64,000 bases of DNA from Lentzea atacamensis (GTDB lineage Bacteria > Actinomycetota > Actinomycetes > Mycobacteriales > Pseudonocardiaceae): contig NZ_QLTT01000004.1 in assembly GCF_003269295.1 (NCBI RefSeq), forward strand, positions 496,001-560,000. The letters run 5' to 3'. The notes under the pieces were generated by a model. The model did no database searches, had not been told where the DNA came from, and worked only from the letters and a program-made list of their open reading frames with translations. The position numbers were made by a program, and so were the translations under genes. This document shows, one piece after another, positions 26,304 through 34,173 of this stretch; the first letter of the stretch is position 1; every line of letters begins with the position of its first letter.

Positions 26304-26741
26304 ATGGGGAAGGTGAGGCGCTTGCGACCGTCGCTGATGTACGAGGTGAAGCAGGTGGAGCTCGCGGTGCGCGCCCTCATGGACGAGGTGCTGCGTCCCG
26401 CCGGCGTGACGACCCTGCAGTACACCGCGCTGACGGTGCTGGCCGGCCGTGACGGCCTCACGTCAGCGGAACTGGCGCGCCACTCGTTCGTGACCGCGCA
26501 GACGATGACCGACATGGTCGCCGCACTGGAGCGGCGTGAGCTGATCGTCCGCGAGCAGGACCCCGCGCACGGCAGGAGGTTGCTGATCAGCCTCACGGAC
26601 AAGGGCAGGGCGTTCCTGGACGAGCACGCCGCCGAGGTCGCGGCGATCGAGGAACGGATGGTGAGCAGGCTCAACAAGGACGAGCGAACCGCGCTGCACG
26701 ACCTGCTCAACAGGTGCCGCGCCGCTCTCTCCGGCTCCTAG
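26304..26741 (+). CDS. MarR-family regulator
   Basis: A 145-residue winged-helix repressor. Seen: SLMYEVKQVELAVRALMDEV dimer helix, recognition region LTSAELARHSFVTAQTMTDM followed by VAALERRELIVREQDPAHGR, with the wing Arg and Gly of the family (HGRRLLISLT). ATG 26304 follows GAGGGGAG. It is divergent from the ALDH-ADH-ligase operon, the usual layout for MarR proteins that respond to aryl-CoA thioesters or phenolics, which fits the product of that operon. Confidence 0.9.
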   Translation: MGKVRRLRPSLMYEVKQVELAVRALMDEVLRPAGVTTLQYTALTVLAGRDGLTSAELARHSFVTAQTMTDMVAALERRELIVREQDPAHGRRLLISLTDKGRAFLDEHAAEVAAIEERMVSRLNKDERTALHDLLNRCRAALSGS

Positions 26742-26777
26742 TGGCCACGCATGGTTCTGCTCCTCGTCGAGCGCTGG

Positions 26778-26809
26778 TATCAGGATCACGAATATAAGGA
26801 ATCCTGATA
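26778..26809. repeat. AT-rich inverted repeat
   Basis: TATCAGGAT (26778-26786) and ATCCTGATA (26801-26809) are perfect 9-bp inverted arms around 14 AT-rich bases. It lies between convergent genes (MarR stop 26741, reductase stop 26872). The A/T content is far above the surroundings. It could be an operator, a weak bidirectional terminator or a remnant of inserted DNA. Confidence 0.55.
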
Positions 26810-26871
26810 TAGACAGCATGGGTCTGCTTTGTTGAACTGTCAAGTGTTTCTCGTGCGCGGCCGTGCCGTGC

Positions 26872-27801
26872 TCAGAGATCGAGCACCAGGCGCGGTGAGC
26901 GCGACCGGGACACGCAGATCATCATCGCGTCGCCGCACTCCTGTTCCTCCGCGGTGAGAACGGAGTCGCGGTGATCGGGCTCGCCGCCGAGCACGATCGT
27001 CTCGCAGGTGCCGCAGGTGCCCTCCTGGCAGGACGACAGCACGGACACGCCCGCCTGCTCGACGACCTCGAGCACTGACCGGTCGGCCGGCACCCGCAGC
27101 ACGGTTCCGGTTTGTGCCAGCTCGATCTCGAACTCGTGCCGAGGCCCTTGTGCCGCATCGGGTTTCGGCGCGAACCGTTCGATGTGGAGGGTCCCGTCGG
27201 GCCACTCCGCGCAGTGCTCCTCCACGGCGGCCAGCAGGGGTTCCGGGCCGCAGCAGTACACCGCGGTGCCTTCCTCCGGCCGGCCGAGCAACGACTCCAG
27301 GTCCAGCAGGCCGTGCTCGTCCTGAGGGTGGATCTCGGCACAGCCGTGGCGTTCCAGCTCGTCGCGGAACGCCATGGACGACCGCGTCCTGCCGCCGTAG
27401 ACCAGCCGCCAGTCGTGACCGGCCGCCTCCACCCGCGCGATCATCGGCAGGATCGGCGTGATGCCGATGCCGCCCGCGATGAACAGGTAGCGCTTCGCCT
27501 CGACGAGCTCGAAGTGGTTGCGCGGCCCGCCCACCTCGATCAGCTGGCCCGCGGCGAGAACGTCGTGCACGTGCCGCGAGCCACCGCGCCCGTCGAGCTC
27601 ACGCAGGACGGCGACCTTCATGGCCGAGGTGTCGGACGGATCCCCGCACAACGAGTACTGGCGGACCAGGCCGTCGGCGAGCACCAGGTCCACGTGGGCG
27701 CCCGGTGCCCAGGCCGGCAGCGGGTCGCCGTCCGGATGTCGCAGCGTCAGCAGCACCACGCCGTCGGCGATCGGTTCCTTGTTCTCCAGCAACAGTTTCA
27801 T
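26872..27801 (-). CDS. ferredoxin-NAD(P) reductase of the phthalate dioxygenase reductase type
   Basis: A 309-residue electron-transfer protein for the neighbouring Rieske oxygenase. Seen: FMN/FAD-binding barrel (RQYSLCGDPSD), nucleotide-binding domain (FIAGGIGITPILPMI, YGGRTRSSMAF, VYCCGPEPLLAAV) and a C-terminal plant-type [2Fe-2S] ferredoxin (SCQEGTCGTCETIVL with a final Cys in MMICVSRS). This is the VanB/OphA1-like order, passing electrons from NAD(P)H through flavin to the iron-sulfur cluster. ATG 27801 overlaps the stop of a 52-residue gene (ATGA), which itself overlaps the oxygenase. Confidence 0.93.
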   Translation of the reverse strand: MKLLLENKEPIADGVVLLTLRHPDGDPLPAWAPGAHVDLVLADGLVRQYSLCGDPSDTSAMKVAVLRELDGRGGSRHVHDVLAAGQLIEVGGPRNHFELVEAKRYLFIAGGIGITPILPMIARVEAAGHDWRLVYGGRTRSSMAFRDELERHGCAEIHPQDEHGLLDLESLLGRPEEGTAVYCCGPEPLLAAVEEHCAEWPDGTLHIERFAPKPDAAQGPRHEFEIELAQTGTVLRVPADRSVLEVVEQAGVSVLSSCQEGTCGTCETIVLGGEPDHRDSVLTAEEQECGDAMMICVSRSRSPRLVLDL

Positions 27802-27956
27802 GGCGTGTGTCCCACGGGGTGGTCGAGCAGCCATTCCCACAGCTCGACCGGATCCTCGAACTCTCGCTCCGCCTGGCAGTGGCACACCGCCCGGAGCCGG
27901 TCGGTGCCCAGCACCCAGTGGATGCGGAACACGCGGTTGCCGGTGAGCGCGTTCAC
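27798..27956 (-). CDS. small coupled protein between Rieske oxygenase and reductase
   Basis: A 52-residue protein, too short for routine gene finding but locked into the operon: its GTG start overlaps the oxygenase stop (GTGA) and its stop overlaps the reductase start (ATGA). It begins MNALTGNRVFRIHWVLGTDR, has a CHC motif (RAVCHCQAEREFEDP) and ends WEWLLDHPVGHTP. The Cys-x-Cys with nearby His could hold a metal, but no family is recognised. Both overlaps make translation very likely. A role in assembly or regulation of the oxygenase is inference. Confidence 0.78.
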   Translation of the reverse strand: MNALTGNRVFRIHWVLGTDRLRAVCHCQAEREFEDPVELWEWLLDHPVGHTP

Positions 27957-28987
27957 GACTTCTCGACCAGGCGCTTGAGCATCCGCCGCGCGGCGAGCCC
28001 GCCGGTGTCGATGTTGATCGACAGTTCCTGGTAGCCCTCCGGTTCGTTGGCGATGACCTTCTCCAGCACGTTCAGCGCCACCACGTCCTGCATCACGACA
28101 GTGCGGTTGTTCTCCGCGAGGAACGCGGAGACCTCCTCGTCGCCGAGCGCGAAATCCCTTGCCACGGCCCAGAAGTCGTGGGTCGAGGTCTCGGTCTCCG
28201 GCGTGATCGCGTACACGACCTCGACGTGGAACGCGTCAGGGTCGCTTCCGTCCGGGTTGGGCACGGACCCCACCGGCGCGATGCGGCTGTGCAGCTTGTA
28301 CAGGCACGGCGGCGTGTACTCGATGTCCTGCCAGCGCGCGATCCTGCCCTGCAGGCCGGTCGACTTCGAGTAGAACGGCGGGCACTCCGCGTCGTCCATG
28401 TGCCGCGAGACGTAGACGATGCCCGCGTCCTCGTCGACCTCCGTCGTGATCGGGGTGGAGGCGACCTCCGGCGTGCCGATGTAACCGCCGTGCAGGTACG
28501 TCTCGTGCGAGAGGTCCAGCAGGTTGTCGACGAGCAGCTCGTACCTGGCGTTCAACGGTTCCATGCCGTAGACCGTCGTGTAGTCCGATGCCACGAGCCA
28601 CGGCGCGCGCGGGATCCGCGTCGGGTCGGCGTTCGCCGGGTCGCCGATGAAGACCCAGACGAACGAGTCCTGCTCGACGACGGGGTACGGCAGAAGCCTT
28701 GCGGTGCGCGGGATCCGGGTCTGCCCGGGGACGGCGACGCACTTGCCGCCGGCGTCGTAGGTGAAGCCGTGGTAGCCGCAGACCACCTGGTCGTCGACGA
28801 GCCGCGAAGGCGGCTGGGACAACGGGAAACGGCGGTGCACGCACCGGTCCGGCATGGCCGTCACGGCTCCGTCCCTGGTGCGCCAGAACAGGATCGGCTC
28901 GCCGCAGATGGTGCGGGTGAACAGGTCGTGCTCGATCTCGGACCCGTAGGCGGCGACGTACCACTGGTCGCGAGGGAAGCCGGTCAT
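27953..28987 (-). CDS. Rieske non-heme iron oxygenase (VanA-like)
   Basis: A 344-residue aromatic oxygenase or O-demethylase alpha subunit. Seen: Rieske [2Fe-2S] ligands DRCVHRRFPLS and VVCGYHGFTYDAGG, and the mononuclear iron motif LLVDNLLDLSHETYLHGG (Asp/His/His), with the third carboxylate expected in the SINIDTGGL region near the end. The size and single-subunit layout match vanillate O-demethylase, phenoxybenzoate dioxygenase and similar enzymes. ATG 28987 follows GGAGCGCCG. It uses the reductase two genes downstream. An aromatic methyl ether or hydroxylated ring acid is the likely substrate; the exact one cannot be named. Confidence 0.92.
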   Translation of the reverse strand: MTGFPRDQWYVAAYGSEIEHDLFTRTICGEPILFWRTRDGAVTAMPDRCVHRRFPLSQPPSRLVDDQVVCGYHGFTYDAGGKCVAVPGQTRIPRTARLLPYPVVEQDSFVWVFIGDPANADPTRIPRAPWLVASDYTTVYGMEPLNARYELLVDNLLDLSHETYLHGGYIGTPEVASTPITTEVDEDAGIVYVSRHMDDAECPPFYSKSTGLQGRIARWQDIEYTPPCLYKLHSRIAPVGSVPNPDGSDPDAFHVEVVYAITPETETSTHDFWAVARDFALGDEEVSAFLAENNRTVVMQDVVALNVLEKVIANEPEGYQELSINIDTGGLAARRMLKRLVEKS

Positions 28988-29053
28988 CGGCGCTCCTAAT
29001 TCGTGGTGGGGAGCAACAGCGTGACCCAGACCACCGCTTCCGCCGTAGCGCGG

Positions 29054-29063
29054 TTTCCGGAAA
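29054..29063. promoter_or_regulatory. possible IclR operator
   Basis: TTTCCGGAAA is a 10-bp palindrome, followed by ATGGAA so that TTCC and GGAA half-sites repeat. It lies 67 bp upstream of the Rieske oxygenase start, between it and the IclR gene. IclR-type sites often have TGGAAA/TTTCCA arms, so this fits, but loosely. Confidence 0.45.
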
Positions 29064-29073
29064 ATGGAAGCTC

Positions 29074-29841
29074 TTAGGCCGAGAGGGCGCGGGAGATCGC
29101 CTGGGCGCTGGTGCGCACGAGCCTCGCGAGCGCATGCGGTGTGGTGCTGCCGTGCCGCACGACCAGCGACACCGCGGCGACGACCTGGCCGCGCCGGTCG
29201 TGGATCGGCGCGCCGACCGACAGCGCGTCCATCGTGACCTGCCGGTCGCTGATCGAAAAGCCGTTCGACCGCACGGCGGCGAGCATCCGGCGCAGCTGTG
29301 CGGGATCGGTGACGGTCCGTTCGGTGTACCGGTCGATCGAGCCGCCCAGCACCTCCTCCTGCACCTCGACGGGAGCGTGCGCGAGCAGGACCAGGCCGAC
29401 ACCGGTGGCGGTGAGCGCGAACCGGCCGCCGACGCGGGTGAGCACCGGCACCGCGCCGGATCCGGCGATCCGCTCGACGAAGACGACCTCCGTGCCCTCC
29501 CTGACCGCGAGCTGCACGTTCTCCCGGGTGATCAGGGAGAGGTCCTCCAGGAACGGCAGCGCGGTCTCGCGCAGGCCCGGACCACGCGGCGCGAGCGAGC
29601 CGAGCTCCCACAACCGCAGGCCGATCCGGTACAGCCCATCGCCACCGCGTTCGACGGCACCCCACTCGCAGAGCTCGTGCATCAGCCGATGCGCGGTCGA
29701 CAACGGCATGTCCGCCCGCCGGGCGAGCTCACTCAGCGTCAGCTCGCGGTGCTCCGCGTCGAACGCGCCGAGCAGCTGGAGCGCACGGCCGATCACCGGC
29801 CCGGTGGGACCGGTGGGCCGGCCTCGCCTGGGCGCGCTCAC
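29074..29841 (-). CDS. IclR-family regulator
   Basis: A 255-residue regulator. Seen: winged helix-turn-helix (RALQLLGAFDAEHRELTLSE, then ARRADMPLSTAHRLMHELCE) and the IclR effector domain (LREGTEVVF-like VREGTEVVFVERIAGSG, RFALTATGVGLVLLAHAP, ISDRQVTMDALSVGAPIHDR). GTG 29841 or 29856 are both possible starts; long N-terminal extensions lack homology. It sits upstream of and in the same direction as the Rieske operon, and IclR proteins commonly control aromatic catabolism, so it probably regulates that operon. Confidence 0.88.
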   Translation of the reverse strand: MSAPRRGRPTGPTGPVIGRALQLLGAFDAEHRELTLSELARRADMPLSTAHRLMHELCEWGAVERGGDGLYRIGLRLWELGSLAPRGPGLRETALPFLEDLSLITRENVQLAVREGTEVVFVERIAGSGAVPVLTRVGGRFALTATGVGLVLLAHAPVEVQEEVLGGSIDRYTERTVTDPAQLRRMLAAVRSNGFSISDRQVTMDALSVGAPIHDRRGQVVAAVSLVVRHGSTTPHALARLVRTSAQAISRALSA

Positions 29842-29872
29842 CTCGTCATCTTCCACCGTCTCGGAGGCCCGT

Positions 29873-30052
29873 GTGTGGTGGGTCGGTTTCGGCGGCACCG
29901 GCATCCTCCACTCCAACATCGACTCCGGCCGCGACCACAAGACCGGCGAGCTCACCGTCCGCAACGAGCACTGGCGCGCGCCGACCATGGTCGCGGAGAA
30001 GGCGCTGGCCGAGGAGAGCCGCGAGATCACCGAGGTCCACCGGACCAGCTGA
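29873..30052 (+). CDS. small hypothetical protein
   Basis: A 59-residue frame: MWWVGFGGTGILHSNIDSGR, then DHKTGELTVRNEHWRAPTMV and AEKALAEESREITEVHRTS. GTG 29873 is preceded by GGAGG with 5-nt spacing, the best ribosome binding site in the neighbourhood. I do not recognise it. The GFGGTG start and charged helical end read like a fragment of a larger enzyme, so it could be a C-terminal remnant that has gained a start, or a true small protein. It is divergent from the IclR gene. Confidence 0.5.
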   Translation: MWWVGFGGTGILHSNIDSGRDHKTGELTVRNEHWRAPTMVAEKALAEESREITEVHRTS

Positions 30053-30103
30053 CCGGCGATCAGTAATCTCCACACCGGAGCTCCCCATGAGAGGGTTTGG
30101 GCA

Positions 30104-31492
30104 ATGCCTGGCGTGTTCGTCAACTACCGCACCGGAGACGGTGAATGGGCTGCTGCCCTGGTGAAGCGGGAGTTGAGCGCGCGCTTCGGTGCTGACCAGG
30201 TGTTCTACGCGAGCCAGTCGATCCGCCTCGGCGAGGACTTCTCCCGCGAGATCCTGAGCGGGCTGCGCCGGTGCGAGGTGCTGCTGGCGCTCATCGGCCC
30301 CCGCTGGGTCGGCGCCGTGGATCGCGAGGGCGTCCGAAGACTCGACAAGGCCGACGACTGGGTGCGTCGCGAGATCACCGAGGCCTTCCAGTACGGGCTG
30401 CGCGTCATCCCCGTGCTGATGGACGGCATCGACCCGCTCACCGAAGCCGACCTGCCGGACGCGCTGAAGCGCCTGGCGCGCTGCCAGTACCTGCGCATCC
30501 ACCACCGCAGCGACGATCTCGACCTCCCGCGCCTGGTGGACGAGCTGGTCGAGCTGGTACCGGAACTGGTCACGGCGAAGGCGGCGCCGGCGGTGGCGCG
30601 GGAGCACCGGCCGGCCGAGGGCGAGCTGCGCAGCACCGTCACCGAGTTCCGGCGTGCCCTGACCGAGCCCGTGGGCCAGTCGGTGAGCGAACGCGTGCAG
30701 GCGGCGGCAGCGGCGGTGCTCGACCTGCTGACGGAGGCGCGCTACCCCACCTCGGGTCACCTCGACGACCGCGAACTTCCCGCGGAGCTGGAGAAACGGC
30801 TCACCGGCTACGAGCACGACCTGGCACCACTGCTGCGGCTGGTCGCCATCGGCGTGCGATCCGGCGACCGGCGGCACGACGACCTGTGGGTCACGCTGGC
30901 CGAACGCTTCCTGCGCCCTTCGCCGCATTACCGCGGCGCACAGGACGTGTGGGTCAACGCCGCGGCCTATCCGGCGTTGCTGCTGGTCTACGTGATCGGC
31001 GTGGCCGCGGTGGAGGCGGGCCGCGAGGACCTCGTCCACCGGCTGCTCTGCCAGACCTCGGTCATCGGCACCGACGGGCGGTCCACGCCGGTGCTGCGCC
31101 TCCTCGCGTTGCGCAACGTGGTCGACCCGCGGCACGCTGCGGCGCTGCCCGCGTGGGGTGGCGCACCGCCGCATCAGGCGTTGAGCGTGCAGCTGCGGCA
31201 GGTGCTGAGCCGGGTGTTCTTCAACGTCGTCGACGGCAGCGCGTTCGAATGGGCGTTCGCGGACTACGAGTTCCTGCGCAGCCTGCTGGAGCTGCACGAC
31301 GGGGCGTTCTCCTCGCTCGGCGAGTTCGCCGTGCGCCTCGACCGGGTCGACGACGTCATCTACGAACGCAACATCGCCCGCCTCAACGCGGACTCCGCAC
31401 TGCTGCGGGCAGGGGCGTTCGGCGGCGACCCGGAGCGGGTCGCGGTGGCCTGGCGCGAGCTGCGCCAGGCCACCCGTGCCCGCTACTCGTAG
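30104..31492 (+). CDS. TIR-domain protein
   Basis: A 462-residue protein with an N-terminal TIR domain (about 1-150): MPGVFVNYRTGDGEWAAALV, VFYASQSIRLGEDFSREILS, CEVLLALIGPRWVG and ADDWVRREITEAFQYGLRVI. The Glu in VRREI is at the position of the catalytic Glu of NAD-cleaving TIR proteins. The remaining 300 residues are helical (for example VWVNAAAYPALLLVYVIGVA) and unrecognised. TIR proteins act in signalling or as NADase effectors of immunity; no known defence partner (SLOG, SIR2, kinase, STAND) is adjacent, so defence is only a possibility. It is convergent with the RCC1 gene, 5 bp apart. Confidence 0.83.
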   Translation: MPGVFVNYRTGDGEWAAALVKRELSARFGADQVFYASQSIRLGEDFSREILSGLRRCEVLLALIGPRWVGAVDREGVRRLDKADDWVRREITEAFQYGLRVIPVLMDGIDPLTEADLPDALKRLARCQYLRIHHRSDDLDLPRLVDELVELVPELVTAKAAPAVAREHRPAEGELRSTVTEFRRALTEPVGQSVSERVQAAAAAVLDLLTEARYPTSGHLDDRELPAELEKRLTGYEHDLAPLLRLVAIGVRSGDRRHDDLWVTLAERFLRPSPHYRGAQDVWVNAAAYPALLLVYVIGVAAVEAGREDLVHRLLCQTSVIGTDGRSTPVLRLLALRNVVDPRHAAALPAWGGAPPHQALSVQLRQVLSRVFFNVVDGSAFEWAFADYEFLRSLLELHDGAFSSLGEFAVRLDRVDDVIYERNIARLNADSALLRAGAFGGDPERVAVAWRELRQATRARYS

Positions 31493-31497
31493 CTCCG

Positions 31498-34173
31498 TCA
31501 GTCGAGGCCTTCCACCACGACCAGGCTGAAGTGCCAGCCGGCGGCGGCGGCCAGCACGCCGCGGTTGTACTGGGGTGGTGGCGACGCCTCTCCGTCCACG
31601 TTGCTGCCCCAGCCGACCACGGAGCCGTCCGTCTTCACAGCGAGGCTGTGCACGAAGTTGGTGGAGAACGAGATGACGCCGGTCCGGGCTGCGGGCGGTA
31701 CTTCCTGCTCGTCGTCCGCCATCGTCGCCAGGGAGTGCTGGACACCCCCAGACAGGTCGACCGCTCCGCGGCCGGCCTCCGCAGGCCATTCGGGCCGGCC
31801 CCAGGAGATCACGGAGCCACCCGGCTTCAGCGCCAGGCTGTGGCCGGTGCCGGCGGCGATCGCGGTGACGCCGGTCAGGGCCTCCTGCGGAACGGTCGAC
31901 TGACCGGCGAAGTTGCTGCCCCAGGCGAGGACGGAGCCGTCCGTCTTCAGCGCCAGGCTGTGGCCGCCGCCCGCGGCGATCGCGGTGACGCCGCTCAGGG
32001 CCTCCTGCGGAACGGCCAGCTGACCGACGAAGTTGTCGCCCCAGGCGAGGACGGAGCCATCCGCTTTCAACGCCACGCTGTGGCCGCCGCCGGCGGCGAT
32101 CGCGACCACGTCGTGCATGGCCTGAGGCGGAACGGTCGACTGGCCGTACTGGTCGTCGCCCCAGGCGATGACGGAGCCGTTCGCCTTCAACGCCAGATTG
32201 TGGCCGGTGCCGGCGGCGATGGCGATCACTCCGCTGGTCGCCGCCAGCGGCACGTCTGTCTGCCCCAGTCCGCCCTCGCCCCAGGCGATGACGGAGCCGT
32301 CCGCCTTCAACGCCAGACTGTGGTCGGCCCCGGCATCGATCGCGACCACGCCACTCGACGCCGCGAGCGGAACATCCGTCTGGCCCGCGAGGTTGGAGCC
32401 CCAGGCCTTGACCGCGCCCCGGGAAACCTTGAGCTGCCGGGACGACTGCGCGGTCCGCGTGCCGCTCGTGACGGTGAGCGAGACGGTGTAGACACCCGGC
32501 GCGGCGAACCTGTGGTCGAACTCGGTTGTGTCCGCGGTGACCACGGGCGTGGTCGTGCCGGGCCTGGTCACGGTCCACCGCCAGCGGTCGGCTCGCCCCG
32601 TGGTGTCCGCGCTGAAGTGCACCGACTCGCCGATCACCGGCCGTGGCCGCCGGAAGTCGATCCGGCTGATGCCCGGCGGCGCCTCTGCCGGAACCACGGT
32701 CACCACCGTCTCCGACTCCGCTGTGCGCCCCTCGCCGAGGGTTGCGGTGGCACGGACGGTGAAGCTGCCTGGTTGGTGCCAGCGGTGGTGGACGGTGGCG
32801 CCCGCAGCCTCCGTTCCGTCGCCGAACGACCAGCGGGTGGTGGCGGTGGCAGCGGGCCGGAGCAGCAGAGTCAGTTCGAACTCGTCTCCGACCACACCGC
32901 GATTGCCCGGCCGGACCACGATGGACGGGGTGATCTCCGGTGCCCGCGGTGGTGGGTTCGCCCGCGGCGTCGAGCTCGCCCGGACGGGGAGTCCCAGGCC
33001 CGGTTGCTGCGTCCGGTGGTCGATCTTCGTCGCCTGCGCCTGCGCCTGCGCCCGCGGATCCGGTGCGGGCGGGGCCTCGTCCGTGGTGGGGCCGTCCGTG
33101 TACTTGGTGATCGTCCGGACGTCGCCCGCCAGGTCCAGCACCCCGGCCTTGTCGCCGTTCGGGTCGTTGAAGAACAGGATGCCGTCCCTGGCGACCAGCT
33201 CGAACCGGGTCGGCTTGTCGAACAGCTGGCGCTGGGCGACCACCCGGGAGGTGGCGGCATCGACGATCGTCGCCTGCCCGGTGGAGTGGTTGGGAACCAC
33301 GACGTCGTTGCCGACCTCGATCGGCGTCCCGAGCTCCGCGCCCGCGGAGCTGACCGGCACGGGCTCGGTGCAGCCGGTGTCGAACGCGCACGAGACCAGC
33401 TCGCCCCGGCTGCCGGTCGCGATGAGCACTCGCGCCTGGCCGGTGGAACCTCCGATCACCGCCGTGTCGTCAACACGCGCGTCAAGCCGTACCGACTTCG
33501 CCACCTCACCGGTCTCGGGGTCGAGCAACTCCGCTGCGCCTCGCTCCGGGTCCACCAGCGCAGGCCGGCCGTCGGTGATCGTCAGGTGACCGTTCTTCGT
33601 TGCGGCAGAACGGGTCCGTCGTTGCCCGTCGCTGAGCCAGACCAGGTCACCGGTCGTGTCGTCGATCGCCCACAACCGGCCGTTCTCGTCGACACCGACG
33701 TTGCCCGGCCTGATCGCCGCCGCCAGCCGCCGCGGTTCTCCTCGTGGCGTCAGCGTCGCCGGGTCGACGGAAGCAGTCATTCCACTGTGGACATCGACCA
33801 CGTGCAGCGTGTCCGGAGCTGGCAGCACGACCAGCCCGTCGCTCGCGGGGAGAACCGGCACCGGTGCGGTGGGCCGTTCGGTGGCGGTGTCGATGCGGCT
33901 CAACCCACCGGTCTGCTCGTTCAGGACGAAGGCGGCGCCGGCCTGCTGGGCCACGTTCAGCACCGCGCCCGCGCCTGCGACCGGCACACGGGCCGTCACC
34001 TCGGCGGAAGCGCCGTTCACCAGCGTCACCTCGCCGACTCGGCCGGACGGCAGCCAGGCCGCGCCGGAGTACATCCGCGCCTGTGAGGTCTCGTAACCCG
34101 GCCCTGCCACCAGAACAGCCGCCGCGATCACGGCGACGGAGGCGAGCGCGACTCCGATGTCTCTCGATTTCAT
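31498..34173 (-). CDS. exported PKD and RCC1-repeat protein
   Basis: An 891-residue surface protein. Seen: an N-terminal signal or anchor helix (IGVALASVAVIAAAVLVAGP), a beta-propeller-like region of repeated short strands (about 30-370), a proline-rich linker, two PKD-like Ig folds (about 420-590: TRWSFGDGTEAAGATVHH and RWRWTVTRPG) and a C-terminal propeller of seven to eight RCC1-type repeats with a 40-residue period (AIAAGGGHSLALKTDGSVLA, WGSNFAGQSTVP). ATG 34173 overlaps the transglutaminase-like gene stop (ATGA), placing it as the last gene of the MoxR operon. A binding role at the cell surface is inferred. Confidence 0.88.
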   Translation of the reverse strand: MKSRDIGVALASVAVIAAAVLVAGPGYETSQARMYSGAAWLPSGRVGEVTLVNGASAEVTARVPVAGAGAVLNVAQQAGAAFVLNEQTGGLSRIDTATERPTAPVPVLPASDGLVVLPAPDTLHVVDVHSGMTASVDPATLTPRGEPRRLAAAIRPGNVGVDENGRLWAIDDTTGDLVWLSDGQRRTRSAATKNGHLTITDGRPALVDPERGAAELLDPETGEVAKSVRLDARVDDTAVIGGSTGQARVLIATGSRGELVSCAFDTGCTEPVPVSSAGAELGTPIEVGNDVVVPNHSTGQATIVDAATSRVVAQRQLFDKPTRFELVARDGILFFNDPNGDKAGVLDLAGDVRTITKYTDGPTTDEAPPAPDPRAQAQAQATKIDHRTQQPGLGLPVRASSTPRANPPPRAPEITPSIVVRPGNRGVVGDEFELTLLLRPAATATTRWSFGDGTEAAGATVHHRWHQPGSFTVRATATLGEGRTAESETVVTVVPAEAPPGISRIDFRRPRPVIGESVHFSADTTGRADRWRWTVTRPGTTTPVVTADTTEFDHRFAAPGVYTVSLTVTSGTRTAQSSRQLKVSRGAVKAWGSNLAGQTDVPLAASSGVVAIDAGADHSLALKADGSVIAWGEGGLGQTDVPLAATSGVIAIAAGTGHNLALKANGSVIAWGDDQYGQSTVPPQAMHDVVAIAAGGGHSVALKADGSVLAWGDNFVGQLAVPQEALSGVTAIAAGGGHSLALKTDGSVLAWGSNFAGQSTVPQEALTGVTAIAAGTGHSLALKPGGSVISWGRPEWPAEAGRGAVDLSGGVQHSLATMADDEQEVPPAARTGVISFSTNFVHSLAVKTDGSVVGWGSNVDGEASPPPQYNRGVLAAAAGWHFSLVVVEGLD
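31801..32440 (-). repeat. 120-bp tandem repeats encoding RCC1-type units
   Basis: Blocks beginning CCAGG(C/A)GA at 31801, 31921, 32041, 32161, 32281 and 32401 repeat at exactly 120 bp. Each encodes one 40-residue propeller blade of the RCC1-like protein. DNA identity between the inner copies is visibly high, suggesting recent duplication or gene conversion. Confidence 0.85.

Noticed and set aside
30104-31492. TIR gene as part of a Thoeris system
   Set aside because: No SLOG/SIR2-type ThsA gene is adjacent, and the architecture differs from ThsB.
31801-32440. Regular repeats considered as a CRISPR array
   Set aside because: Period is 120 bp with continuous coding; the repeats encode RCC1 blades and there are no short unique spacers.
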